From contig NZ_CP009247.1 of the NCBI RefSeq assembly GCF_001941485.1, positions 1,302,001 to 1,366,000 on the forward strand: a stretch of 64,000 nucleotides of DNA, given 5' to 3'. The stretch's first letter is position 1. Every line of letters begins with the position of its first letter. Shown here one piece after another: positions 52,480 to 61,092 of this stretch. The notes beneath the pieces are model-generated. The model saw nothing but the letters and a program-made list of their open reading frames with translations, was not told where the DNA came from and did not search any database. The position numbers and the translations under genes are program-made. Origin of the DNA: Corynebacterium frankenforstense DSM 45800 (lineage in GTDB: Bacteria; Actinomycetota; Actinomycetes; Mycobacteriales; Mycobacteriaceae).

Positions 52480-53550
52480 GTGCCGAACAACCGCCGCCCC
52501 ACCCGCCTGCCCCGGTTCACCCCCCGGAGCCCCCGGCCGGTGGGCCCTCCGGTGCCGGCCCAGCGGGCGGTGGCGCACTGCCGCGTCTTCCGCGACGGCA
52601 GGCGGGTGGCCGGCGAGTTCACCCCGGCGAGGGCGCGCGCGGAGGTCGCCGAGAGCGGCGGCTTCGTCTGGCTCGCGCTCCAGGAGCCGGACGAGACGCA
52701 GATGCAGCAGGTCGCCGCCGAGTTCGGCATCGACGAGCTGATCGTCGAGGACGCCGTGGCCGCCCACCAGCGGCCGAAGGCGGAGCGCTACGACGACCAG
52801 CTCTTCCTCGTCGTACGCCCGGTGGTCTACGCCCGCGCCGAGGACGTCGCCGACTCCCGCGACATCATCTCCACCGCTGAGATCCAGACGGTCATCGGCC
52901 GCGACTTCGTGCTCACCGTCCACCACGGCCCGGAGGTGCCGGGCCTGGCGCGCCGCCTCGACGGGGACCTCGAGCTCAACGACCCCTCGCCGCTGTCGCT
53001 GGTGTGGGCGCTGACCGACCACGTCGTCGAGCTCGACCGGCGGATCGTGGACCGCCTGGAGGACGCCGTCGACCGCCTCGAGGAGGAGGTCTTCACCCCG
53101 GTGCGCAACACCACGATCGAGCCGGTCTACCAGTTCAAGCGAGAGGTCCTCGAGGCCCGCCACGCGGTCGCCCCGTTCACCTCGGCGCTGAAGCTGCTCA
53201 TCCAGAACAACCGCGACCTGATGGACAAGCAGCAGCGCTCCTACTTCCGCGACGTGCTCGACAACACGCAGATCGCCGCCGACTCGACGACGGCCCTCGA
53301 CGAGCGGCTCTCCGCGCTCATCGACGCGGGCACGGCGAAGGTGAGCATGCAGCAGAACCAGGACATGCGCCGGCTCTCCGCCCTGGTCGGCATGGTCACG
53401 GTGCCCACGCTGATCGCGGGTATCTACGGCATGAACTTCGACGACATGCCGGAGCTGCACTGGACCTTCGGCTACCCGCTGGCACTGGGCCTGATGGCGC
53501 TGTCGGTCGCGGTGATCTACTGGTACTGCAAGCGCTCCGGCTGGCTCTGA
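52480..53550 (+). CDS. corA: CorA-family magnesium/cobalt transporter
   Basis: The 356-residue protein has a cytosolic N-terminal domain with the long helices of the CorA funnel (about 60-290), then two C-terminal membrane helices joined by the selectivity motif YGMNFDDMPEL (about residue 310). The tail WYCKRSGWL is basic as in other CorA proteins. The pentamer imports Mg2+. GTG 52480 has AGGAGG (52469-52474) five bases before it; GTG 52474 would overlap that site. A Pro/Arg-rich stretch fills the first 30 residues. Confidence 0.94.
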   Translation: MPNNRRPTRLPRFTPRSPRPVGPPVPAQRAVAHCRVFRDGRRVAGEFTPARARAEVAESGGFVWLALQEPDETQMQQVAAEFGIDELIVEDAVAAHQRPKAERYDDQLFLVVRPVVYARAEDVADSRDIISTAEIQTVIGRDFVLTVHHGPEVPGLARRLDGDLELNDPSPLSLVWALTDHVVELDRRIVDRLEDAVDRLEEEVFTPVRNTTIEPVYQFKREVLEARHAVAPFTSALKLLIQNNRDLMDKQQRSYFRDVLDNTQIAADSTTALDERLSALIDAGTAKVSMQQNQDMRRLSALVGMVTVPTLIAGIYGMNFDDMPELHWTFGYPLALGLMALSVAVIYWYCKRSGWL

Positions 53551-53580
53551 GCGGTTGGCCCGCGCCCGCCGATCCGGGTG

Positions 53581-54363
53581 CTACCCCACGACGTGGAGGC
53601 GCACGCCCGCGCCCTCGCACCAGGAGACGAGCTCGGGGTCGGCGGCCTCGGTGACGATGTCGTCGACGACGCCGAGCGGGACCAGGAAGGAGAAGTCCAC
53701 CTGGCCGACCTTGCTCGAGTCGCAGGCGACGACGACGCGCCGGGCCGAGCCGATGACCTGCTTCTTCAACTCGCCCTCGTTGACGTCGCTGACGGTGATG
53801 CCCTCGGCGGTGATCCCGGAGATCCCGACGAAGGCGACGTCCACGGTGAAGCGCTCGAGGTTCTCCAGCGCGATCGGCCCGACCACGGACTCGCCGACGC
53901 TGTGGTAGCGCCCGCCGAGCAGCGTGTGCCGGATCCGGCCGCGCGGGCCGAGGATCTGGACCACGGGCACGGAGTTGGTCACCACGTTGAGGTAGGTGTC
54001 CGGCAGCTCCTCGGCGACCATCGTCGTGGTGGTGCCGGCGTCGACGTAGACGGACTGGCCCTCGCCCACGAGCGCGGCGCACGCCTTCGCGATGGCGCGC
54101 TTGGCCTCGACGTTGACGGTCCCGCGGTCGCCCGGGCCACGGTCGGGGCGCGGCTCGACGGCGATGGCGCCGCCGTGGGTGCGCTTGAGCACCTTGCGCT
54201 CCTCGAGGAAGCTCAGGTCCTTGCGCAGCGTCGGCTCGGAGACCCCCATGGGCTCGACGAGGTCGACGATGCGCACGCTGCCGCGGCGGCGCACCAGCTC
54301 GGCGATGCGGCGGCGGCGTTCTTCGGCGAATTCGGGGCGGTTCTCGGTCACGGACACCGACAC
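53581..54363 (-). CDS. DeoR-family transcriptional repressor
   Basis: The 260-residue protein has a DeoR-type helix-turn-helix near the N-terminus (RRRRIAELVRRRGSVRIVDLVEPMGVSEPTLRKDLSFLEE) and a DeoR sensor domain with VDAGTTTTMVAEEL and the C-terminal VVACDSSKVGQVDFSFLVPL. Such regulators respond to sugar phosphates. The start GTG 54363 overlaps the stop of the upstream gene (TAGTG), so translation is coupled; GTG 54357 and 54351 are in-frame alternatives. It probably represses the promoter at 54911-54950, which serves both genes. Confidence 0.9.
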   Translation of the reverse strand: MSVSVTENRPEFAEERRRRIAELVRRRGSVRIVDLVEPMGVSEPTLRKDLSFLEERKVLKRTHGGAIAVEPRPDRGPGDRGTVNVEAKRAIAKACAALVGEGQSVYVDAGTTTTMVAEELPDTYLNVVTNSVPVVQILGPRGRIRHTLLGGRYHSVGESVVGPIALENLERFTVDVAFVGISGITAEGITVSDVNEGELKKQVIGSARRVVVACDSSKVGQVDFSFLVPLGVVDDIVTEAADPELVSWCEGAGVRLHVVG

Positions 54364-54893
54364 TACTCGATCACATTCGGAAGCCAGCGGCGCACGGTGG
54401 CGGCGGCCACGCCCGTGCCCTCGACGCGGGCGGGCACCCGTGCGGCGGCGCACAGCCGCTTGCCGACGTCGCGCCCCGTCAGGCGGCGGACGACGTCACC
54501 GTCGGCGGCGTCCAGCGCCTCCGTCGGCGCCCGGCCGGCGCGCACGGCCGCCCAGAGGGCGGCGAGCGCCCGGCCCGGGTCGACGACGGGCGAGGTCCAG
54601 GGCCCCTCGGGCTCGGGCAGGCGGACGGTGAGCACGCGGACGCGCTCCGGGGCCATCCCCGCCAGGCGCAGGGCCTCCCGCTCCCCGACCACGTCGACGC
54701 GCACCGCGGGCAGCACGCCGAAGGCGACGAGCTCGTCGAGCACCTCGAGGGCGGCCTCGGCGGGGGCGCCGGCCTCGAGGATGACGCTGCGGCGCCCGGG
54801 AGGGCCCGCGGTCCCGTCGAGGGCGAGGGCGGGCTCCCCCGCGCCCTCGATCCGGTAGTCGGCCAGGGCCGTGATCCTCTTCGTCGCCTGCAT
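54363..54893 (-). CDS. Protein of unknown function, first gene of the DeoR operon
   Basis: A 176-residue soluble protein without a signal peptide or membrane helix. It contains alternating Ala/Glu/Val-rich segments (VILEAGAPAEAALEVLDELVAFGVLPAVRVDVVGE) that look like an alpha/beta fold, and a C-terminal part RRLTGRDVGKRLCAAARVPARVEGTG. I do not recognise a family. ATG 54893 is preceded by GGAGG at the proper distance (complement of 54900-54904); ATG 54908 is in frame but has no such site. It is the gene directly under the repeat operator and likely the one regulated by DeoR. Confidence 0.65.
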   Translation of the reverse strand: MQATKRITALADYRIEGAGEPALALDGTAGPPGRRSVILEAGAPAEAALEVLDELVAFGVLPAVRVDVVGEREALRLAGMAPERVRVLTVRLPEPEGPWTSPVVDPGRALAALWAAVRAGRAPTEALDAADGDVVRRLTGRDVGKRLCAAARVPARVEGTGVAAATVRRWLPNVIE

Positions 54894-54910
54894 CGGGCGC
54901 CTCCGCATGC

Positions 54911-54950
54911 TTCCGATTTCCGTTTTCGTCTGGTTCCGATTTCGAGCGTA
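54911..54950 (-). promoter_or_regulatory. DeoR operon promoter with direct-repeat operator
   Basis: TTCCGATTTC occurs at 54911-54920 and 54934-54943, 23 bases (about two helix turns) apart, on the side where transcription starts. TACGCT (complement of 54945-54950) is the likely -10 box. On the transcript strand the repeats read GAAATCGGAA. DeoR-type repressors often bind such direct repeats, so this may be the autoregulatory site. Confidence 0.55.
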
Positions 54951-55033
54951 ACCCTTCGGGAAAGCATCCGCAACAGAACGCGCCCATCCGAAAGTCCCCC
55001 GCGCGCCGGGCGTCGGACGGATAGGGTGCGGGC

Positions 55034-56233
55034 ATGAGCGACGTGACCGTCTACGGCGCCACCGGCTTCGTCGGCCGGCTGGTCGCCGCCTACCTGACCG
55101 AGAACCACCCCGATGTCTCCCTGACGCTGGCCGGCCGCGACCGGGCCCGACTCGAGGCCGTCGCCGCGGAGCTGGGCGGCGACCCCGCCATCGCCGTGGC
55201 CGACGCCTTCGACCGCGCCGCGCTCGACCGCATGGTGGCCGGAACCGGCGTGGTCATCAGCACCGTCGGGCCCTACCTGCGCTTCGGCGCGGACCTGGTG
55301 GCCGCCTGTGCGGCCGCGGGCCGCGACTACGTCGACCTGTGCGGCGAGGCGCCCTTCGTGCGCCGGATGATCGACGCCCACCACGACGAGGCCGCCGCGA
55401 GCGGGGCGCGCATCGTGCACTCCTGCGGCTTCGACTCGGTGCCCAGCGACCTGGGCATGCTCGCCAACCACCACGCGGCGGACGGCCCCTTCGAGAGGGC
55501 CGTAATGGTCGTCCACGACCTGCGCGGCGGGCTGTCGGGAGGCACCCTGGCCTCCATGCGCGGCGTCGTCAATGCGGCGCGCGAGGACCCGGAGGTCGCA
55601 CGCGTCGTCGGCGACGCGCACGGGCTGTGCCCCGACCCCGGGGCCGAGGCCGACGTGCCGGGGCTCGACGACGACTCCCGCGTGGCCGACCTGGGTGCGC
55701 GCGGGATCCCCGGCATGGCGCGGGCGTGGGCGGGCCCGTTCTTCATGGCCTCCTACAACACGCGCGTGGTGCACCGCTCGAACGCGCTGCTCGACCACGC
55801 CTACGGCGCCGCACTCGACTACCACGAGTACATCCTGACCGGCCGCGGGCTGCGCGGCCGGGTGCTCGCCCAGGTGCTGCGCGCGGTCACCGGGGCGGCC
55901 TTCGCGCTCGCGGCCGGCGAGGGCGCCGCTCCCCTGCTCGACCGGGTGCTGCCCGGCCCGGGTGAGGGGCCGGACGCCGAGGAGCGCGCGGCGGGCGGCT
56001 TCGCGGTGGTGCACTCGGGGCGCACGGCCTCGGGCGCGGTGTACCAGACGACCGTGGCCGCCGAGGGCGACCCGGGCTACGAGGTCACCGTCACGATGCT
56101 CGCCGAGGCCGCGCTGCACCTGCGGGAGAACCCGGGTGACGGCGGGGTGCTGACCCCGGCGACGGGGCTCGGCCTCGGCTACCTGGAACGTCTGTGCGGC
56201 CGCGGCCTGCGCGCCTACACGCGGCGCTGCTGA
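55034..56233 (+). CDS. Saccharopine-dehydrogenase-family protein (trans-acting enoyl reductase-like)
   Basis: The 399-residue protein has an N-terminal Rossmann fold (VTVYGATGFVGRLVAAYL, then LAGRDRARLE) and the family segments VISTVGPYLRFGADLVAACAAAGRDYVDLCGE and CGFDSVPSDLG. Mycobacterial relatives (Rv2449c, the trans-acting enoyl reductase of phthiocerol synthesis) share this shape; others in the family use lysine-derived substrates. No polyketide genes lie nearby, so the substrate is open. TAGGGT (55022-55027) ends six bases before the ATG, giving a leaderless mRNA. Confidence 0.85.
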   Translation: MSDVTVYGATGFVGRLVAAYLTENHPDVSLTLAGRDRARLEAVAAELGGDPAIAVADAFDRAALDRMVAGTGVVISTVGPYLRFGADLVAACAAAGRDYVDLCGEAPFVRRMIDAHHDEAAASGARIVHSCGFDSVPSDLGMLANHHAADGPFERAVMVVHDLRGGLSGGTLASMRGVVNAAREDPEVARVVGDAHGLCPDPGAEADVPGLDDDSRVADLGARGIPGMARAWAGPFFMASYNTRVVHRSNALLDHAYGAALDYHEYILTGRGLRGRVLAQVLRAVTGAAFALAAGEGAAPLLDRVLPGPGEGPDAEERAAGGFAVVHSGRTASGAVYQTTVAAEGDPGYEVTVTMLAEAALHLRENPGDGGVLTPATGLGLGYLERLCGRGLRAYTRRC

Positions 56234-56243
56234 GCCGGAGCGG

Positions 56244-56678
56244 CTAGTGCTGCACCATCGTGCGCAGCGTGCCGCGGGCGACGAGCCGGTCGCCCTCGGT
56301 GCAGGCGACGTCCCACAGCTGGGTGCGCGAGCCCTGCTGCACCGGGGTGACCTCGGCGCGGATCACGCCGTTCTTGACGGCGCTGATGAAGTCGGTCGAG
56401 TTGTGCACGCCGACGACGAGCTTCCCGGTGAAGACGAAGGCGGCCGTGGAGCCGGCGGACTCGACGAGGCTGGCGTAGACGCCGCCGTGGACCAGGCCCA
56501 CCGGCTGGCGGTGGGCGTCGGTGACCTCGAGGGCCGCGACCACGCGGTCCGGGCCGATGGCCTCGTACCGGATGCCCAGGGTGCGCTCGAGACCGTGGAG
56601 GTAGTCGTTGACCTCGGCGATCTCGGACTCGGTGAGCGCCGTGTCGTGCGCCTTCTGGAAGAGCTCGATGATTCTCAT
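56244..56678 (-). CDS. PaaI-type hotdog thioesterase
   Basis: A 144-residue hotdog-fold protein. It shows the family pattern with the helix segment GLVHGGVYASLVESAGSTAAFVFTG (the HGG motif and the catalytic acid region), then VGVHNSTDFISAVKNGVIRAEV and LWDVACTEGDRLVARGTLRTMV. Such enzymes cleave acyl-CoA thioesters, for instance of phenylacetyl-CoA or menaquinone intermediates. ATG 56678 is chosen because the residues before it (down to 56741) are not conserved-looking. It is convergent with the reductase gene at 55034-56233. Confidence 0.87.
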   Translation of the reverse strand: MRIIELFQKAHDTALTESEIAEVNDYLHGLERTLGIRYEAIGPDRVVAALEVTDAHRQPVGLVHGGVYASLVESAGSTAAFVFTGKLVVGVHNSTDFISAVKNGVIRAEVTPVQQGSRTQLWDVACTEGDRLVARGTLRTMVQH

Positions 56679-56782
56679 GGGAAACCACTCAACCACACCC
56701 GCCCCGGAATCGTGCGCACCACACCCCGCAACTCCTGGCAACCGTGCGACCGCCGCGAGGCCGCGCCGGTATTGTCGGGGCC

Positions 56783-58264
56783 ATGACCAACGCAGAAGAG
56801 ACCTTCCCGCAGGCCGCCGAGGGCGCCGCCCAGATCGGCGTCGTCGGCCTGGCCGTCATGGGCTCCAACCTCGCCCGCAACTTCGCCCACCACGGGCACA
56901 CCGTCGCCGTGTACAACCGCACCACGGCCAAGACCGAGAAGTTCATCGCCGAGCACGGCGACGAGGGCGAGTTCGTGCCGTCCGAGACGATCGAGAAGTT
57001 CGTCGCCTCGCTGGAGCGCCCGCGCCGCGCGATCATCATGGTCCAGGCCGGCAAGGCGACCGACGCGGTCATCGGGCAGCTGGCCGACGCCATGGAGGAC
57101 GGCGACGTCATCATCGACGGCGGCAACTCCCTGTTCACCGACACCATCCGCCGTGAGCGCGAGATGGCCGCCCGCAACCGCCACTTCGTCGGCGCCGGCA
57201 TCTCCGGCGGCGAGGAGGGCGCGCTCAACGGCCCGTCGATCATGCCGGGCGGGCCGAAGGAGTCCTGGGAGTCCCTCGGGCCGCTGCTCGAGTCCATCGC
57301 CGCGCGCGCCGAGGACGGCACGCCCTGCGTGACCCACGTCGGCCCCGACGGCGCCGGGCACTTCGTCAAGATGGTCCACAACGGCATCGAGTACGCCGAC
57401 ATGCAGGTCATCGGCGAGGCCTACCAGCTGCTGCGCTTCGGCGCGGGCCTGGAGCCGGCCGAGATCGCGGACATCTTCACCGAGTGGAACTCCGGCAAGC
57501 TCGGCTCCTACCTCATCGAGATCACCGCCGAGGTGCTCCGCCAGGTCGACGCCGAGACCGGCAAGCCGCTCGTCGACGTCATCCTCGACGCCGCCGGTCA
57601 GAAGGGCACCGGCCGCTGGACCGTCAAGGAGGCCCTCGACCTGGGCATCCCGACCACCGGCATCGGCGAGGCCGTCTTCGCCCGCGCCCTGTCCTCCTCG
57701 CTCGACCAGCGCGCCGCCGCCCAGGGCAACCTGCCGGCCGGCACGCTGAAGAGCTTCGGGGACCTCGGCGTCGACCGCGACGAGTTCGTCGAGAAGGTCC
57801 GCAAGGCCCTCTACGCCTCCAAGCTGGTCGCCTACGCCCAGGGCTTCGACGAGATCAAGGCCGGCTCCGCCGAGTACGGCTGGGGCGTCAACCCCGGCGA
57901 CATGGCCATGATCTGGCGCGCCGGCTGCATCATCCGCGCGGTCTTCCTCGAGCGCATCAAGGAGGCCTACGACAACAACCCGGAGCTGACCAGCCTGCTG
58001 CTCGACCCGTACTTCAACAGCGAGCTGACCGACCTGGTCGACGCCTGGCGCGACGTCGTCGTCTACGCCACCCGCCTGGGCCTGCCCGCCCCGGTGTTCA
58101 CCTCCTCGCTGTCCTACTACGACTCGCTGCGCGCCGAGCGCCTGCCCGCGGCCGTCATCCAGGGCCAGCGCGACTTCTTCGGCGCGCACACCTACCAGCG
58201 CGTCGACAAGGAGGGCACCTTCCACACGCTGTGGTCCGGCGACCGCAGCGAGGTCGAGGCCTGA
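56783..58264 (+). CDS. gnd: 6-phosphogluconate dehydrogenase (decarboxylating)
   Basis: Gnd makes ribulose-5-phosphate, CO2 and NADPH in the pentose phosphate pathway. The 493-residue length is that of the long, dimeric form. The NADP motif is GVVGLAVMGSNLARNFAHHG, the substrate and catalytic segments are IIDGGNSLFTDT, GISGGEEGAL, HFVKMVHNGIEYADMQ and KGTGRWTVKEALDLG. The C-terminal part AVIQGQRDFFGAHTYQRVD is also typical. TATTGT (56770-56775) ends seven bases before the ATG. A GC hairpin follows the stop. Confidence 0.97.
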   Translation: MTNAEETFPQAAEGAAQIGVVGLAVMGSNLARNFAHHGHTVAVYNRTTAKTEKFIAEHGDEGEFVPSETIEKFVASLERPRRAIIMVQAGKATDAVIGQLADAMEDGDVIIDGGNSLFTDTIRREREMAARNRHFVGAGISGGEEGALNGPSIMPGGPKESWESLGPLLESIAARAEDGTPCVTHVGPDGAGHFVKMVHNGIEYADMQVIGEAYQLLRFGAGLEPAEIADIFTEWNSGKLGSYLIEITAEVLRQVDAETGKPLVDVILDAAGQKGTGRWTVKEALDLGIPTTGIGEAVFARALSSSLDQRAAAQGNLPAGTLKSFGDLGVDRDEFVEKVRKALYASKLVAYAQGFDEIKAGSAEYGWGVNPGDMAMIWRAGCIIRAVFLERIKEAYDNNPELTSLLLDPYFNSELTDLVDAWRDVVVYATRLGLPAPVFTSSLSYYDSLRAERLPAAVIQGQRDFFGAHTYQRVDKEGTFHTLWSGDRSEVEA

Positions 58265-58281
58265 GCGAGCCTGAGCCGGCG

Positions 58282-58305
58282 GGCCCGAGGGACCGCCCTC
58301 GGGCC
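58282..58305 (+). terminator. Hairpin after gnd
   Basis: A perfect 10-bp stem (58282-58291 with 58296-58305) with loop ACCG begins 18 bases past the gnd stop. It has no T-run, as is common for actinobacterial intrinsic terminators, and precedes the TAGACT box of the next gene. Confidence 0.65.
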
Positions 58306-58334
58306 GCACCGCGGGGACCGCTAGACTCTCCGCG

Positions 58335-59690
58335 GTGACCTCATTCTCCGATCTCGGCCTGCCCGCACCCGTGGTGCGGGAACTCGGCCGACAGGGCATC
58401 ACCGAGCCCTTCCCCATCCAGGCCGCCGCGATCCCCGACGCACTCGCCGGGCGCGACGTGCTCGGCCGCGGCCCCACGGGCTCCGGCAAGACCTTCACCT
58501 TCGGCCTGCCGATGCTCGCCCGTCTCGAGGGCGCGCCCTCGCGCCCCGGCCGGCCCCGCGGCCTCATCCTCGCGCCGACGCGCGAGCTGGCCGCCCAGAC
58601 CCACGAGCGCCTCGCCGGCCCCGCCGCCGCGCTCGGCCTGCGCGTCCTCGAGGTCGTCGGCGGCGTGCCCGTCAAGCGGCACATCACGGCGCTCGCCGCC
58701 CCCGTCGACCTGCTCGTGGCCACCCCGGGCCGCGCCCAGGACCTCATCGACCAGGGCGTGCTCCACCTCGACGCCGTCGAGGTCACGGCCGTCGACGAGG
58801 CCGACCAGATGTCCGACATGGGCTTTCTGCCCCAGGTCCGCCGCCTGCTCGACCGCACGCCCTCCGACGGGCAGCGCCTGCTCTTCTCGGCCACCCTCGA
58901 CGGCCAGGTCGACTCGCTGGTGCGCGCCTACCTGACCGACCCGGTCACCCACTCCACGGCCCCGGCCGAGGCCGCCGTGGACACGATGGTCCACTACCGC
59001 CTGCTCGTCGACGGGCCCCAGGAGCGCAACGCCGTGGCCGTGCGCATCGCCGCGCGCGAGGGCCGGACCATCATGTTCGCCCGCACCCGCCGCGGCGTCG
59101 ACCGCCACGTCAAGCGCCTGCGCAAGGCGGGTGTCAACGCCGCCGGGCTGCACGGCGACAAGGCGCAGTCCACCCGCACCCGCGCGCTGGCCGGCTTCGC
59201 CGACGGCTCGGTGCCCGTGCTCGTGGCCACCGACATCGCCGCCCGCGGCATCGACGTCAAGGACGTCTCCCTGGTCGTGCACGTCGACCCGCCGGCCGAG
59301 CACAAGGCCTACCTGCACCGCGCGGGGCGCACCGCGCGCGCCGGCGCCGGCGGCACCGTGGTCACCCTGGTGACCCCGGACCAGCGCGAGGAGGTCGCCG
59401 GTCTGCTGCGCAAGGCCGGGGTGAAGGCCACCGACGTGGCGGTCACACCCGACTCCCCCGAGCTGGTTAGAATCACGGGTGCACGTCAACCCTCCGGCCC
59501 GGCCCTGCCCCCGTTCGGCCAGCAGCAGCCGGCCCGCGACAGGGACGCCCGCGACTCCCACGGCTCCCACGGCGGCGGCAAGGGAAACGCCCGGCGCAAC
59601 CACCGCGGCCGTGGTAACCGGCGCAACCAGCGCGGCGGGCGCGGTCGGCGGGACGTCGGAAATCGAAGGAAGAGACAAGGTGGTTCCTAG
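58335..59690 (+). CDS. DEAD-box RNA helicase (RhlE-like)
   Basis: The 451-residue protein has all DEAD-box motifs: Q motif (FPIQAAAIPDAL), Walker A GPTGSGKT, DEAD in VDEADQMSDMG, SAT in LFSATLD, and motif VI HRAGRTARAG. A long C-terminal tail from about residue 375 is rich in Gly, Arg and Asn (RNHRGRGNRRNQRGG) and probably binds RNA. Such helicases help ribosome assembly and RNA turnover, especially in the cold. GTG 58335 stands seven bases after TAGACT (58322-58327). The next gene overlaps it by 11 bases. Confidence 0.92.
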   Translation: MTSFSDLGLPAPVVRELGRQGITEPFPIQAAAIPDALAGRDVLGRGPTGSGKTFTFGLPMLARLEGAPSRPGRPRGLILAPTRELAAQTHERLAGPAAALGLRVLEVVGGVPVKRHITALAAPVDLLVATPGRAQDLIDQGVLHLDAVEVTAVDEADQMSDMGFLPQVRRLLDRTPSDGQRLLFSATLDGQVDSLVRAYLTDPVTHSTAPAEAAVDTMVHYRLLVDGPQERNAVAVRIAAREGRTIMFARTRRGVDRHVKRLRKAGVNAAGLHGDKAQSTRTRALAGFADGSVPVLVATDIAARGIDVKDVSLVVHVDPPAEHKAYLHRAGRTARAGAGGTVVTLVTPDQREEVAGLLRKAGVKATDVAVTPDSPELVRITGARQPSGPALPPFGQQQPARDRDARDSHGSHGGGKGNARRNHRGRGNRRNQRGGRGRRDVGNRRKRQGGS

Positions 59691-61092
59691 GCCCTCACGG
59701 CCATTCACCATGGACATACTGATCAGCATCCTCGCCCTGCTGGGCTTCGTCGCCCTGACCGCGAGCACCGGCCTGTTCGTCGCGATCGAGTTCGCGCTGA
59801 CCGGCCTGGAGCGCTCGACGGTGGACAACCACGTCCGGCACACCGGTGACACGTCAGCCAAGGCCGTCAAACGGGACTTCGAGAACCTCTCGTTCGTCCT
59901 CTCCGGCGCGCAGCTCGGCATCACCGTGACCACCCTGGCCACCGGCTTCCTCGCGGAGCCGATCCTGGCAAAGTTCTTCACCCCGCTGCTCGAGCTCGTG
60001 GGGCTCTCGGAGAGCTCCTCGTCGATCGTGGCGTTGATCCTCGCGCTGGTCGTCGCGACCGTGCTGTCCATGGTCTTCGGCGAGCTGGTGCCCAAGAACT
60101 GGGCGATCACCTCGCCGCTGCCGGTCGCCCGCTTCGTGGTGCACCCGGTCAACGCGTTCAACGTCGTGTTCAAGTGGTTCATCAACTGGCTCAACGTCTC
60201 GGCCAACTGGGTGGTCCGCCGCCTGGGCATCGAGCCGGCCGACGAGCTGGCCAGCGCCCGCTCCCCCGAGGAGCTCTCCGCGCTGGTGCGCCACTCCGTC
60301 GGCGAGGAGGGCCTCGACGAGACGATGGCGGAGGTGCTCGAGAACTCCCTCGAGTTCGGCGAGACCGCCGCCGACGAGCTGATGACCCCGCGCTCGACCG
60401 TCGACCAGCTGCGCGACGACGACACGGTGGCCGACCTGGTGGAGCTGGCCCGGACCTCCGGGCACTCGCGCTTCCCCGTCGTAGTCGGCGATTTGGACGA
60501 GACGATCGGCGTGGTGCACGTCAAGGACGCCTTCGACGTCCCGCGCGAGAAGCGCGGGTCCACGCCGGTGGGCCCGCTGGCGCGCAGGATCCCCACGGTG
60601 CCCGAGTCGCTCGACGGCGACGCGGTGCTCAAGGCCGTGCGCTCGGCGGGCTCGCAGATGGTGCTCGTCGCCGACGAGTACGGCGGCACCTCCGGCATCA
60701 TCACCATCGAGGACGTCGTCGAGGAGATCCTCGGCGAGGTCTACGACGAGCACGACGACGCGGCCGCCGAGCGCGAGATCCAGCAGTTCGGCACCAGCTG
60801 GGAGGTCTCCGGGCTGGTGCGCGCCGAGGACCTCGAGGAGGAGGTCGGCTACCCCGCCCCCGAGGACGGGCCGTACGAGACGCTCGGCGGGCTGATCATG
60901 GCCGTGATGGGCCGGATCCCGGCCGTCGGCGACGTGGTGGTGCTGCCCCAGGGCCCGCGCCACCTGCTCGACGAGATGCACCCGGACGCCGGCGGCCGCT
61001 GGCTCGCGCGCGTCTCCGCGATGGACGGCCGCCGCATCGACCGCGCCGTGCTCACGCCGGTCTCCGACGGGGAAGCGGAGGAGTACCTGTGA
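59680..61092 (+). CDS. CNNM/CBS-domain membrane protein (hemolysin C/CorC-like), first copy
   Basis: The protein has a DUF21 membrane domain (four hydrophobic segments, about 10-170), two CBS domains (about 210-335) and a CorC_HlyC domain (about 365-450, ending near GRRIDRAVLTPV). Relatives are linked to Mg2+ or cobalt efflux and membrane integrity. I choose GTG 59680 because GAAGGA (59665-59670) lies nine bases upstream; ATG 59710 has no ribosome site. The longer form is 470 residues. It shares a GTGA overlap with the second copy, and the two may work together. Confidence 0.87.
   Translation: MVPRPSRPFTMDILISILALLGFVALTASTGLFVAIEFALTGLERSTVDNHVRHTGDTSAKAVKRDFENLSFVLSGAQLGITVTTLATGFLAEPILAKFFTPLLELVGLSESSSSIVALILALVVATVLSMVFGELVPKNWAITSPLPVARFVVHPVNAFNVVFKWFINWLNVSANWVVRRLGIEPADELASARSPEELSALVRHSVGEEGLDETMAEVLENSLEFGETAADELMTPRSTVDQLRDDDTVADLVELARTSGHSRFPVVVGDLDETIGVVHVKDAFDVPREKRGSTPVGPLARRIPTVPESLDGDAVLKAVRSAGSQMVLVADEYGGTSGIITIEDVVEEILGEVYDEHDDAAAEREIQQFGTSWEVSGLVRAEDLEEEVGYPAPEDGPYETLGGLIMAVMGRIPAVGDVVVLPQGPRHLLDEMHPDAGGRWLARVSAMDGRRIDRAVLTPVSDGEAEEYL

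Noticed and set aside
59710..59712. ATG 59710 as start of the first CBS protein
   Set aside because: No ribosome site precedes it, while GTG 59680 has GAAGGA nine bases before; kept only as an alternative.
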